Positions 1-6,915 of a stretch of DNA of 31,366 nucleotides are shown one piece after another. How positions within the stretch are numbered: the stretch's first letter is position 1; the number at the start of each line of letters is the position of its first letter. The translations under genes were made by a program, and so were the position numbers. The notes below the pieces were generated by a model. The model worked only from the letters and a program-made list of their open reading frames with translations, was not told the origin of the DNA and did not search any database. Source of the stretch: UBA12068 sp964452415 (lineage in GTDB: Bacteria > Patescibacteriota > Minisyncoccia > Moranbacterales > GWC2-37-73); assembly GCA_964452415.1 (NCBI GenBank), contig CAYVME010000010.1, positions 1-31,366 on the forward strand, written 5' to 3'.

Positions 1-16
1 AGGTTTGGGTGAGGAG

Positions 17-272
17 GATTCCCCCTTCATTATTGTGCGGGTAGGGGGAATCGAACCGGTGGCAGTGAGTTAGGAAAATTTCAGCAGAGATTTTTCGCAA
101 CGAACGCCGATAAATTTGAGGAATACGAACATTTAGCACCACCGCGGGCAAGGAGATTGTGAGCGACGGCGAACAAGCGACGCGAGAATCGAACGGGCAG
201 AATAAAAATATGAGGATTCAGTGCGACCCTGGACAAGGAGCGAAGGCGACGCGGAATTCTAACCCTACCCGC
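17..272. other. Structured non-coding stretch with tRNA T-arm-like repeats
   Basis: No convincing gene lies in the first 320 bases. A 10-base segment at 37-46 (GCGGGTAGGG) is the exact reverse complement of 263-272, and 17-25 (GATTCCCCC) pairs perfectly with 44-52. On the minus strand three stretches resemble the tRNA T arm: near 253-265 (GGGTTAGAATTCC), 185-199 (GCCCGTTCGATTCTC) and 44-60 (CCGGTTCGATTCCCCC followed by TACCCGC). Two of them share the flank GCGACGCG (177-184 and 246-253), so they look like diverged copies of one unit. No D arm, anticodon arm or proper 5-bp T stem can be built, so this is not called a tRNA. It may be decayed tRNA-derived sequence or a structured RNA. Confidence 0.4.
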
Positions 273-284
273 TCAGTTTTATCG

Positions 285-312
285 AAAAGCAGCTCTGTAG
301 AGCTGTTTTTTG
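285..312 (+). terminator. Rho-independent terminator
   Basis: A perfect 7-bp stem, CAGCTCT at 290-296 and AGAGCTG at 299-305, has a 2-base gap (so a slightly larger effective loop) and is followed by six Ts. It would end plus-strand transcription of whatever lies upstream and insulates the promoter at 323. Confidence 0.8.
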
Positions 313-322
313 TTTGGATGTA

Positions 323-351
323 TTGACAATAAATAAATTTTATAATACTAT
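323..351 (+). promoter_or_regulatory. Sigma70-type promoter for the 425-1225 operon
   Basis: TTGACA at 323-328 is a perfect -35. With a 17-base spacer the -10 is TACTAT at 346-351; TATAAT also occurs at 341-346 but is too close. The ~70-base leader contains a perfect hairpin (AATCGC, loop TTTT, GCGATT, 72-87 bases after 300, i.e. 372-387) before the SD. Confidence 0.65.
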
Positions 352-424
352 ATCTTATTACCTTAATAAATAATCGCTTTTGCGATTCATAATCCCAAAC
401 GAAGGATAAAAAAGGAGAGGCAAC

Positions 425-907
425 ATGAGATATCTGTATCTTAATCAGATCACTGCATCTATTCAAAAACTGGTCAGTTTTTTCCCACAATTCACATTCT
501 TTTTGTTCGGCTCAATGGCAAGAAATGGAGCAGGTGGTGATGTGGATCTTTTCGTTGAAGTTGACGAAGAAACTTTCATTGAAAGTGCTCAAAGGTTCTA
601 TATGGCTGAAATGAATCCATTGCTTTATGCAGTTAACGATCCGGATGCTTATTTCTGGCATTATTTTTCTCCTCGTGAGAAGAGACTCAGTATAATGCTG
701 GAAGTTTTGAGAATTTCACGGGATATGTTCAATAAGATAGTGGAACCTCTGGAAATCCATAATTTCGATGTTATATTTTTGCCCAAAAACTGGCGCGACA
801 AAGAAGTGATGAAAAAGTTGAGAGAATATACTGATCCATATGATCGGAATTTTTTTGAAAATATTACTCGCGATGCACAAAAAATAGAACCCATAAAAGG
901 AGGATGA
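425..907 (+). CDS. Nucleotidyltransferase-fold protein (minimal NTase, MNT-like)
   Basis: This 160-residue protein carries the DNA polymerase beta superfamily signature: FGSMAR followed eight residues later by DVDLFVEV, giving the G-S motif and the paired metal-binding acids. A candidate third acid is in NFDVIFLP near residue 115. The fold transfers a nucleoside monophosphate to a substrate; the substrate cannot be read from sequence. It starts behind a good SD (GGAG at 414-417) and its last codons overlap the SD of the next gene, so the two are translationally linked. Leucine is often encoded by CTG or CTT, unlike the TTG-rich neighbours downstream, which with the SD suggests a different origin. 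The partner is not a HEPN protein, so this is not a recognisable MNT-HEPN toxin-antitoxin pair. Confidence 0.7.
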   Translation: MRYLYLNQITASIQKLVSFFPQFTFFLFGSMARNGAGGDVDLFVEVDEETFIESAQRFYMAEMNPLLYAVNDPDAYFWHYFSPREKRLSIMLEVLRISRDMFNKIVEPLEIHNFDVIFLPKNWRDKEVMKKLREYTDPYDRNFFENITRDAQKIEPIKGG

Positions 908-913
908 GAAATC

Positions 914-1225
914 ATGGAAAAGAAAATGTATCAACTGCGCGGAGTTGTAAGTAGTGATGGAGGATCTGATTCTGATCCCTACCGTGAAATCGAAGAGGAA
1001 TTCGAGGCAGGCACCGTTGCTGATGCTGTTGAAAAAGCAAAGGCTATAATCAAACCTATCCATGATGAATGGAGCAAGCGTTTTGGTTACACAATGAAAG
1101 CCACATTAAGAGAAATCACTCCCGTGTGGAAAACTTCTTTCGTGGAGGCACAGAAAGCGGTGGAAGAAGTTCCTGCTAAGCCTGCAGTGAAAGCTCATGT
1201 TGCCGAAGAGTTCATTACAATCTAA
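914..1225 (+). CDS. Hypothetical protein, 103 aa, operon partner of the NTase
   Basis: I do not recognise this family. The protein has a mixed N-terminal half with an acidic stretch (YREIEEEFEAG), a helical middle, and an Ala/Val/Glu/Pro-rich tail without Cys. No signal peptide or membrane segment is visible. Its SD (GGAGG at 899-903) lies inside the end of the upstream NTase gene and the gap is 6 bases, so it is co-transcribed and probably works with the NTase or a shared substrate. A terminator follows directly. Confidence 0.65.
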   Translation: MEKKMYQLRGVVSSDGGSDSDPYREIEEEFEAGTVADAVEKAKAIIKPIHDEWSKRFGYTMKATLREITPVWKTSFVEAQKAVEEVPAKPAVKAHVAEEFITI

Positions 1226-1260
1226 TCGTGAGAAATCACCGTAAAAAGTCTTTCAGACTG

Positions 1261-1288
1261 GCCAGGTACGTAAACCCTGGCTTTTTTA
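1261..1288 (+). terminator. Rho-independent terminator
   Basis: GCCAGG at 1261-1266 pairs with CCTGGC at 1276-1281 and is followed by a T run. It closes the 425-1225 operon. Confidence 0.8.
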
Positions 1289-1298
1289 TGTATTAATG

Positions 1299-1327
1299 TT
1301 GACAATAAAATTTTTAACTAGTATTGT
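1299..1327 (+). promoter_or_regulatory. Sigma70-type promoter for the 1366 gene
   Basis: TTGACA at 1299-1304, a 17-base spacer and TATTGT at 1322-1327. The gene begins about 30 bases after the predicted start site. Confidence 0.65.
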
Positions 1328-1365
1328 TTTTAGTTGTACATTTAAAAAACAGGAGGTATTGCTAG

Positions 1366-1857
1366 ATGATGTTCTACATAAGAAAAATAGATAATTCCTT
1401 GATCGACGATTTTTTCCAAAGAATTTCCGATTTCATTCATGGGCGTATAGGGCTGAATTGCTTTTGGATAGCTAAAATCATGCTTGTCTTGAGCACTTGC
1501 CTCGAACTGGGATCGAAAATTGCCTTCGAAAAAAACGATTGGAAATTGCCGGAGAGTTGGCCTTGGCTGACGTTTTTTCTGCTAGTCAGAATAGGCTTTT
1601 TTATTATCTATGACCATCTGGTCAAAACTAACACTAGGGAGGGTTTTGCGAATAGTATCCGCAATGATTCTATTCTATTGCTCATCAGGATGATAAGTTT
1701 GATAGGTTTGGTCTCATTTCCATTAAGTACACCTGCATTTCTTCTTTATTTATCTGGACTTTTATATGTATCCAGCATATATTTCCTGTGTTGCAATCTG
1801 TTGCCTCCCAGTAGGAAAACCGTGAAGACGTTCGCTGATATCCCCACTTCCTATTAA
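1366..1857 (+). CDS. Small integral membrane protein, unknown function
   Basis: A 163-residue protein with about four hydrophobic segments (roughly residues 34-50, 68-85, 103-121 and 124-144) and basic loops. A strong SD, AGGAGG at 1351-1356, sits 9 bases before the first of two consecutive ATG codons; either could be used. It is a single-gene unit with its own promoter and terminator. I do not recognise the family. Like the NTase pair upstream it has an SD, unlike most genes here. Confidence 0.65.
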   Translation: MMFYIRKIDNSLIDDFFQRISDFIHGRIGLNCFWIAKIMLVLSTCLELGSKIAFEKNDWKLPESWPWLTFFLLVRIGFFIIYDHLVKTNTREGFANSIRNDSILLLIRMISLIGLVSFPLSTPAFLLYLSGLLYVSSIYFLCCNLLPPSRKTVKTFADIPTSY

Positions 1858-1914
1858 TCATTTCTGACGAAAAGCTGTGTTTGCCCTGAAAACAGGCAGG
1901 GAAGAAACATAACC

Positions 1915-1951
1915 AAAGGCCGCCCCGAATGGGAAACGGCCTTTATTTTTT
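1915..1951 (+). terminator. Rho-independent terminator
   Basis: AAAGGCCG at 1915-1922 pairs exactly with CGGCCTTT at 1937-1944, followed by a T-rich run. It ends the 1366 gene. Confidence 0.8.
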
Positions 1952-2014
1952 ATAAAGCTAGATATTTTTGCATAAACCCAGTTCGAACGTCATTGCACAA
2001 GGGGCTCAAAATTT

Positions 2015-2048
2015 AAAAACACTGAGGTTTGTTCGTGGTGTTTTTATT
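2015..2048 (+). terminator. Terminator-like hairpin
   Basis: AAAAACAC at 2015-2022 pairs with GTGTTTTT at 2038-2045, with a 15-base loop. It is a second, weaker insulator before the next promoter. Confidence 0.5.
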
Positions 2049-2081
2049 TTATTAGTGAAATAAGATTCGTTCTGTATTTTA

Positions 2082-2090
2082 TGATATAAT
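2082..2090 (+). promoter_or_regulatory. Extended -10 promoter, near-leaderless
   Basis: TGA followed by TATAAT (2085-2090) is an extended -10 with no clear -35. The predicted start site is near 2097, so the mRNA has at most about 9 bases before the ATG at 2106 and no SD. Confidence 0.55.
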
Positions 2091-2105
2091 GAAGGCATAA
2101 TTTTA

Positions 2106-2852
2106 ATGGTAAAAAATATGCAAAAAATTCATGCATTGTTGATTGCACTTTTAACATTGACCGTTGGGGCTATCGTTATTGTGGCCTTGGTAACCGCAAA
2201 CAAATCAAAAGAAAAAGATCATTTTTCAGTTTCTGGATCTGGAACTGTCTATGCTAAGGCCGATATTGCCAATATTAGTGTTGGACTCAAGACTGGAACG
2301 AAAAGCATGGCGGTTGAGGCATCCCAGGAAAGCACAAATAAAATGAATAGAATTATTGGTGAGCTAAAGAAGCTTGGAATTGAAGAAAATGATATCAAAA
2401 CTAGTAATTACGCTTTGAATCCTGTTTATAATTGGACTGAAGGCAGAGGACAGGAATTGATTGGCTATGAAGTTTCGCAAAATCTGGATTTGAAGATTCG
2501 AGATCTGAACAAGATTGGCGATGTGATTGCAAAAACAACTCAGGAGGGTGCAAATCAAATTGGAAATGTCGCTTTCACGATTGATGATGAATATGCACTG
2601 AAGAATCAAGCTAGGGAGATGGCTATTGAAAAAGCTAAGGATAAAGCAAAATTAATCGCCAATCAATCAGGCATGAAGCTTGGTGAAATAAAGAATGTGA
2701 CTGAAAATTCAGATTCTCCAGTGTATCCAATGTATTCAAATGCGAAGATGGATTTGGCTTCTGGTGGCGAAGAGTCATTGCCTGCACCAGAAATCAAAAC
2801 AGGGCAAAATGAGATCAAGGTTGAAGTGACTCTGGTCTATGAGGTGAAATAG
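2106..2852 (+). CDS. SIMPL-domain (DUF541, YggE-like) exported protein
   Basis: The 248-residue protein begins with a hydrophobic anchor (about residues 7-29) and continues with the SIMPL/DUF541 pattern: FSVSGSGTVYAKADIANISVGL, then IGELKKLGIEENDIKTSNY, then GYEVSQNLDLKIRDL, and a final IKVEVTLVYEV strand. Family members are periplasmic or surface proteins linked to oxidative or envelope stress; the molecular role is not settled. The second Met (2118) could be the start instead. No SD is present. The next gene follows after 29 bases, probably co-transcribed. Confidence 0.85.
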   Translation: MVKNMQKIHALLIALLTLTVGAIVIVALVTANKSKEKDHFSVSGSGTVYAKADIANISVGLKTGTKSMAVEASQESTNKMNRIIGELKKLGIEENDIKTSNYALNPVYNWTEGRGQELIGYEVSQNLDLKIRDLNKIGDVIAKTTQEGANQIGNVAFTIDDEYALKNQAREMAIEKAKDKAKLIANQSGMKLGEIKNVTENSDSPVYPMYSNAKMDLASGGEESLPAPEIKTGQNEIKVEVTLVYEVK

Positions 2853-2881
2853 TTTTTTTTGATAACTTTTATTGTAAGAAT

Positions 2882-3916
2882 ATGAATAAGAAAGTTTTAG
2901 TTTTTATAGTTGCAAGTATTTTTGTTGTTACTGGTGTTGCTGTATATTTTATTGTGCAAAAAGATGATTCTGCCAAAGTAAATAATATTTTAAGTGAAAA
3001 GAATATTGAAAAATCTCAGGTTACCAATAAGAAGTGTGGCGATGGGGTTTGTGATTTGGCTGAAAAAAATAATCAGAATTTGTGCCCAAGAGACTGCACT
3101 TTGGTGAATGATCAAAAAGTTATCCGTGACTTGAAATATTCAAGTGTGGATAGTGAGGCTGTTAAATTGGATTTGTATTTTCCGGCTGAAACTTGCACGG
3201 GAAAACATCCATTGATAATAAAAATTCACGGAGGAGCATTCAAGGAAGGGGATAAGTATCCAGTGGTGACAAAATTTTTGACAGATGCATGCTATGTTGT
3301 TGCTTCATTAAACTATCGAATGAGTGGCGAAGCTGTTTTCTCTGCGGGAAATCAAGATGTGAAATCTGCGGTGAGATGGCTCAGGGATAATGCTGACAAA
3401 TATAATTTGGATTCAGAAAATTTTGGAGCTATGGGTGGAAGCGCCGGGGGATATTATGTTTCTTTCCTTGGAACCACTGGAGACACGAAAGATTTTGATG
3501 CTGGAGATAATCTCGAGTATTCAAGTGCAGTTCAAGCTGTTGTTGATGAATTTGGGCTTGTTGATTTTTCAACTTTGACCAATGATAGGATTGATGCGGG
3601 ATTGCCATCAAATTCTGCGAATTCTGTTGAATCAAAATATATCGGATGTGATATTGCCTTGTCGAGTTGCACAAATGCGGTCAAAGCAAGCCCGGTCAAT
3701 TATATTTCAAAAGGAGATCCTCCATTTTTGATTTTGCACGGAACAAAAGACAAGACAATTCCAATCAAGCAAAGCCAGGATTTTCATGATAAACTTCAAG
3801 TTGCAAATGTCCCAGTGACATTCATCACCTTGCCAAATGCGGGGCATGGTGGCGATGAATTTAATAGATATGAATCTCAAATCGTAGATTTTTTTGATAA
3901 GTATTTGAAGAATTAA
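2882..3916 (+). CDS. Membrane-anchored alpha/beta-hydrolase (BD-FAE/esterase-lipase type)
   Basis: The 344-residue protein has an N-terminal membrane anchor (residues 4-25), a short Cys-rich motif (CGDGVCD...CPRDC, about 52-71) and then an alpha/beta-hydrolase domain. Visible motifs are the HGG oxyanion motif (IKIHGGAF), the nucleophile elbow GGSAGG, the acid in HGTKDKTIP and the catalytic His in NAGHGG, so the triad is complete. Two extra Cys (IGCDIALSSC) may form a disulfide. The family hydrolyses carboxylic esters, often on carbohydrates; the substrate is unknown. The enzyme should face outwards. There is no SD. A palindromic repeat begins 9 bases after the stop. Confidence 0.8.
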   Translation: MNKKVLVFIVASIFVVTGVAVYFIVQKDDSAKVNNILSEKNIEKSQVTNKKCGDGVCDLAEKNNQNLCPRDCTLVNDQKVIRDLKYSSVDSEAVKLDLYFPAETCTGKHPLIIKIHGGAFKEGDKYPVVTKFLTDACYVVASLNYRMSGEAVFSAGNQDVKSAVRWLRDNADKYNLDSENFGAMGGSAGGYYVSFLGTTGDTKDFDAGDNLEYSSAVQAVVDEFGLVDFSTLTNDRIDAGLPSNSANSVESKYIGCDIALSSCTNAVKASPVNYISKGDPPFLILHGTKDKTIPIKQSQDFHDKLQVANVPVTFITLPNAGHGGDEFNRYESQIVDFFDKYLKN

Positions 3917-3924
3917 TCTTGAGA

Positions 3925-4041
3925 TTTTTGCTTTGCCTGTTTCCTTTCTCGACACGCTTCACAATCGAAGATCTATGATTGCTCGCTAAGAATTCACTGT
4001 CGTTCATTATAGTCTCGAAAGAAAACAGGCAAATCAAAAAA
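3925..4041. repeat. 115-bp palindromic element, copy 1
   Basis: Left arm 3926-3952 (TTTTGCTTTGCCTGTTTCC...) is complementary to right arm 4015-4040 with few mismatches. Inside is a second hairpin: CAATC at 3962-3966 with GATTG at 3977-3981. Bases 3980-4010 are identical over 31 bases to copy 3 (14111-14141). It sits directly behind the esterase stop codon. There is no T run after the right arm on either strand, so it is not a plain terminator. Confidence 0.75.
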
Positions 4042-4132
4042 GCAACCCTTGCTCCGTGAGATCATTTATTGTGCATGGTCCAGTAATCTGTGCATAACTT
4101 TGAAAATTTTGCTTGCTTTGGGCATTAAATTG

Positions 4133-4161
4133 CAGACAATGGAAACATTGTCTGTTTTTTT
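4133..4161 (+). terminator. Rho-independent terminator before nrdA
   Basis: CAGACAATG at 4133-4141 pairs perfectly with CATTGTCTG at 4146-4154 across a GAAA loop, followed by seven Ts. The nrdA promoter -35 lies within its 3' arm. The stretch from copy 1 to here (4042-4132) shows only a direct repeat TGTGCAT (4071-4077 and 4090-4096). Confidence 0.85.
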
Positions 4162-4203
4162 ATCTTGTGGTAAAATATTGAAACCATACACTACATGTTG
4201 TGT
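4148..4203 (+). promoter_or_regulatory. nrdA promoter with NrdR-box-like palindrome
   Basis: TTGTCT (4148-4153), a 17-base spacer and TAAAAT (4171-4176) preceded by TGG form an extended -10 promoter. Just after the predicted start site lies ACACTACATGTTGTGT (4188-4203), a 16-bp near-palindrome that fits the known NrdR box consensus (ACACwATATaTwGTGT). NrdR is the ATP/dATP-sensing repressor of ribonucleotide reductase genes. NrdR boxes usually come in pairs; no second good box is visible. Confidence 0.65.
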
Positions 4204-4225
4204 ATAAATGTAAAAAATAATTAAA

Positions 4226-4270
4226 AACCCAGTTAAATAGTATTTCGAGTACGAAATAATTTCACGGGTT
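4226..4270 (+). promoter_or_regulatory. Bulged leader hairpin motif, nrdA copy
   Basis: AACCC (4226-4230) pairs GGGTT (4266-4270); a single A bulge (4231); GTTAAAT (4232-4238) pairs ATTTCAC (4259-4265) with one mismatch; a 2-base bulge AG; TATTTCG (4241-4247) pairs CGAAATA (4252-4258); tetraloop AGTA. It ends 12 bases before the nrdA ATG, where an SD would be. The same architecture recurs at 27190-27229. Confidence 0.6.
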
Positions 4271-4282
4271 AAAAACAAAAAA

Positions 4283-6898
4283 ATGATTATCAAAAAAATC
4301 AAATTGAGAAACAATGAAGTGGTTGAATTTGATCGAAGCAAAATTGAACATGCAATTGGTTTGGCCTGTGATGCCCGTGCTGTGACCAATAAAGAATTTA
4401 TTCCTGGAATGGTTGATGATGTGGTGGCTGATTTGACTGCGCATGTGGCGGGAACTTCTGAAATGCACATTCCATCGGTTGAGGAGGTGCAGGACTTCGT
4501 GGAGAAGAATTTGATGAAAGAGGGGATGTATGAAACGGCCAAGGCGTATATTCTTTATCGAAACAAGCAAAATGAAAAACGCGAAGAGAAAAAAGAAAAA
4601 TTGGTGGAGCAGTTTGAAAAGAACTCAATGAAGGTGACAAAAGCTGATGGGAAAAAGGAACTTTTTGATATTAATAAAATTAAGGCTGTTTTTGAAAAAG
4701 CGGTGGTTGGATATGAGATGTATTGTTCATTTGAAGATTTGATTGAGGCTTTCAAGAAAAATATTGTTGATGAGATCAAAACATCTGACATTAACAAATT
4801 GCTAGTAAAGACTTGCATTGACTTGGTGACTGTTGAAAACATTCATTGGCAAGAAGTTGCTGGGAGAATTGCACTTTTTAATCTGTACAAGGAAGCGATT
4901 CGAAATCGAAACATTACGCATGAAAAAATTTATTCTCCAGAGGCGGTGTTGGCTCTGTTTCATGAATACATTGAAAAAGGTTTATACGCCAAAGAGCTTC
5001 GCGAGGCATATTCTGATGAGGATATTTTGCTGGCGGCCAAAAGTATCAATTCGGCTTTGGATTTGAGTTATGGATATACCACAATTCTTTCACTCCAAAA
5101 AAGATATCTCTTGAATCCAAACAAGATTGTCAAAGAACTTCCACAGGAAATGTATTTTTTCGTGGGCTTGTTCATGGCCATCCCTGAGGCCAGGGAGACG
5201 AGAGTGAAAACTGCGATTGAAATGTATTTGGCTTGCGCTGAGCAAAAAGTTTCCTTGGCCACGCCATCCTTGATGAATGCTCGCACCACATTTCATCAGC
5301 TCTCAAGTTGTTTCAAGTTGAATGTGGATGATGATCTTCGAGCAATCTATCATTCAATTGAAAACATTGCGCAGATCTCAAAATTTGGCGGTGGTGTCGG
5401 GGTGTATCTGGGAAACATTCGCGCGCGCGGATCTTTCATTCGCAATGTGGCTGGAATGTCTGGGGGTGTTAATCCTTGGGTGAAAGTTATCAATGACACA
5501 GCGATTGCGGTCAATCAATTGGGTTCTCGCTTGGGAGCAATTTCAGTGACGCTCGACATTTGGCATTTGGATGTTTATGATTTTTTGGATTTGCAAACAG
5601 AAACGGGGGACATCCGCAGCAAGGCTTTTGATATTTTTCCAGCAATTTCAGTGCCAGATCTTTTCATGAAGCGTTTGACTGCCGATCAAGATTTGACCTT
5701 GTTTGATCCATATGAAGTTCGAAAATTGCATGGAAAAAGTTTGCAAGATTGCTTCGGTGAAGAATTTGAAAAGTTCTATGAAATTCTTGAAAAAGATGAA
5801 AGGATAACCCTGAAAAAAACAGTCAAAGCCAAAGAGCTTTTCAAGAGATTTTTGAAAGTGGTGGTTGAAACGGGAATGCCATATGTTTTCTTTCGTGACA
5901 CTGTCAATCGTGCCAATCCCAACAAACATGCGGGAAACATCTATTCTTCACAGCTTTGCACTGAAATTTGTCAAAACACTTCCGCTTCAAAATTTGTTGA
6001 AGAAACTTTGGAGGATGGAAAAATCCTGATCAAATATGAACCAGGTGATACCGTGGTTTGCAATTTGGCTTCAATCAATGTGGCCAAGGTTAACACTCAA
6101 GAAGAAATTGAGAAAGTTCTTCCAATTGCCATGAGGATTTTGGATAATGTGATCACGATGAATTATTATCCAATCCAAGAAGCTCGTCGAACTGCCATGA
6201 GGTATCGCTCAGTTGGTTTGGGATACCTTGGCTTGGCTGAATTTTTGGCAGTCAACAAAATTGCGTATGACAGTGAGCAAGCACGAACTGTTACTGACGA
6301 ACTTTTTTCCAAATATGCATTGGCAACATATCGCGCTTCTGTTGATTTGGCCAAGGAAAGAGGATCGTATCCTTTATATGACGGTAGTGAATATTCCAAA
6401 GGAAAAATTCTTGATAAAGATTTGGCATGGTTTGAGAAAAATACTAAAGACGGAGAAGCTTGGAAAAAACTTTTTGCTGATATGAAAGAATTTGGAGTTC
6501 GCTTTGCGTACAACACTGCGCCAGCCCCAAACACCTCAACTGCTGGAGTTGTGGGAACAACGGCGGCCCTTCTTCCGATTTATAAAAAGTTTTTTGTGGA
6601 AACAAATCTTTCAGCTCCAACAGTTCGCGTGGCGCCACATCTAAATCAGGAAAATTTCTGGTTCTACAAGGAATATATTAACATGGACATGAATGAAGTG
6701 ATTGATATGATGGCGGTTCTGTACAAATGGATTGATCAGTCAATTTCATTTGAATGGATGATCGACCCTTCGAAAGTTAGCCCGGCACAGCTCTATGAAT
6801 ATTATATTAAGAGTTGGTCAAAAGGGATCAAAACTGTGTATTATGTGCGAAGTCTTTCCGGCGAGGTGAAGGATAATTGCGTTAGTTGCTCTGGATAA
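4283..6898 (+). CDS. nrdA: Class I ribonucleoside-diphosphate reductase, alpha subunit
   Basis: The 871-residue large subunit reduces ribonucleotides to deoxyribonucleotides with NrdB. Two ATP-cone-like regulatory modules appear in tandem: residues 1-95 (VVEFDRSKIEHAI, ending in the AKAYILYR segment) and about 114-205. The catalytic barrel shows TPSLMNARTTFHQLSSCF (first redox Cys), GGGVGVYLGNIRARGS, the radical-Cys motif QLCTEI (Cys559, Glu561) and VVCNLASIN (second redox Cys). GIKTVYYVRS gives the tyrosine radical-relay pair, and CVSCSG at the very end is the C-terminal swinging thiol pair. The usual Asn two residues before the radical Cys is Gln557 here. There is no SD; 12 A-rich bases separate the leader hairpin from the ATG. 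nrdB follows after a repeat element. Confidence 0.95.
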   Translation: MIIKKIKLRNNEVVEFDRSKIEHAIGLACDARAVTNKEFIPGMVDDVVADLTAHVAGTSEMHIPSVEEVQDFVEKNLMKEGMYETAKAYILYRNKQNEKREEKKEKLVEQFEKNSMKVTKADGKKELFDINKIKAVFEKAVVGYEMYCSFEDLIEAFKKNIVDEIKTSDINKLLVKTCIDLVTVENIHWQEVAGRIALFNLYKEAIRNRNITHEKIYSPEAVLALFHEYIEKGLYAKELREAYSDEDILLAAKSINSALDLSYGYTTILSLQKRYLLNPNKIVKELPQEMYFFVGLFMAIPEARETRVKTAIEMYLACAEQKVSLATPSLMNARTTFHQLSSCFKLNVDDDLRAIYHSIENIAQISKFGGGVGVYLGNIRARGSFIRNVAGMSGGVNPWVKVINDTAIAVNQLGSRLGAISVTLDIWHLDVYDFLDLQTETGDIRSKAFDIFPAISVPDLFMKRLTADQDLTLFDPYEVRKLHGKSLQDCFGEEFEKFYEILEKDERITLKKTVKAKELFKRFLKVVVETGMPYVFFRDTVNRANPNKHAGNIYSSQLCTEICQNTSASKFVEETLEDGKILIKYEPGDTVVCNLASINVAKVNTQEEIEKVLPIAMRILDNVITMNYYPIQEARRTAMRYRSVGLGYLGLAEFLAVNKIAYDSEQARTVTDELFSKYALATYRASVDLAKERGSYPLYDGSEYSKGKILDKDLAWFEKNTKDGEAWKKLFADMKEFGVRFAYNTAPAPNTSTAGVVGTTAALLPIYKKFFVETNLSAPTVRVAPHLNQENFWFYKEYINMDMNEVIDMMAVLYKWIDQSISFEWMIDPSKVSPAQLYEYYIKSWSKGIKTVYYVRSLSGEVKDNCVSCSG

Positions 6899-6915
6899 AA
6901 ATCTCATGTGGCATG

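Noticed and set aside
17..272. A tRNA, tmRNA or RNase P gene
   Set aside because: T-arm-like words occur, but no D arm, anticodon arm, tag ORF or RNase P core motif can be found on either strand.
218..490. Minus-strand 90-aa open frame
   Set aside because: It runs across the terminator and promoter and into the NTase gene, with no start signals; the tail similarity to tRNA-antisense peptides is an artefact of the repeat.
425..1225. MNT-HEPN toxin-antitoxin system
   Set aside because: The second protein lacks the Rx4-6H motif and helical HEPN pattern.
1979..2010. Third copy of the leader motif (CCCAGTT...GGGG)
   Set aside because: The outer bases look similar, but the middle does not form the same bulged stems and no gene start follows.
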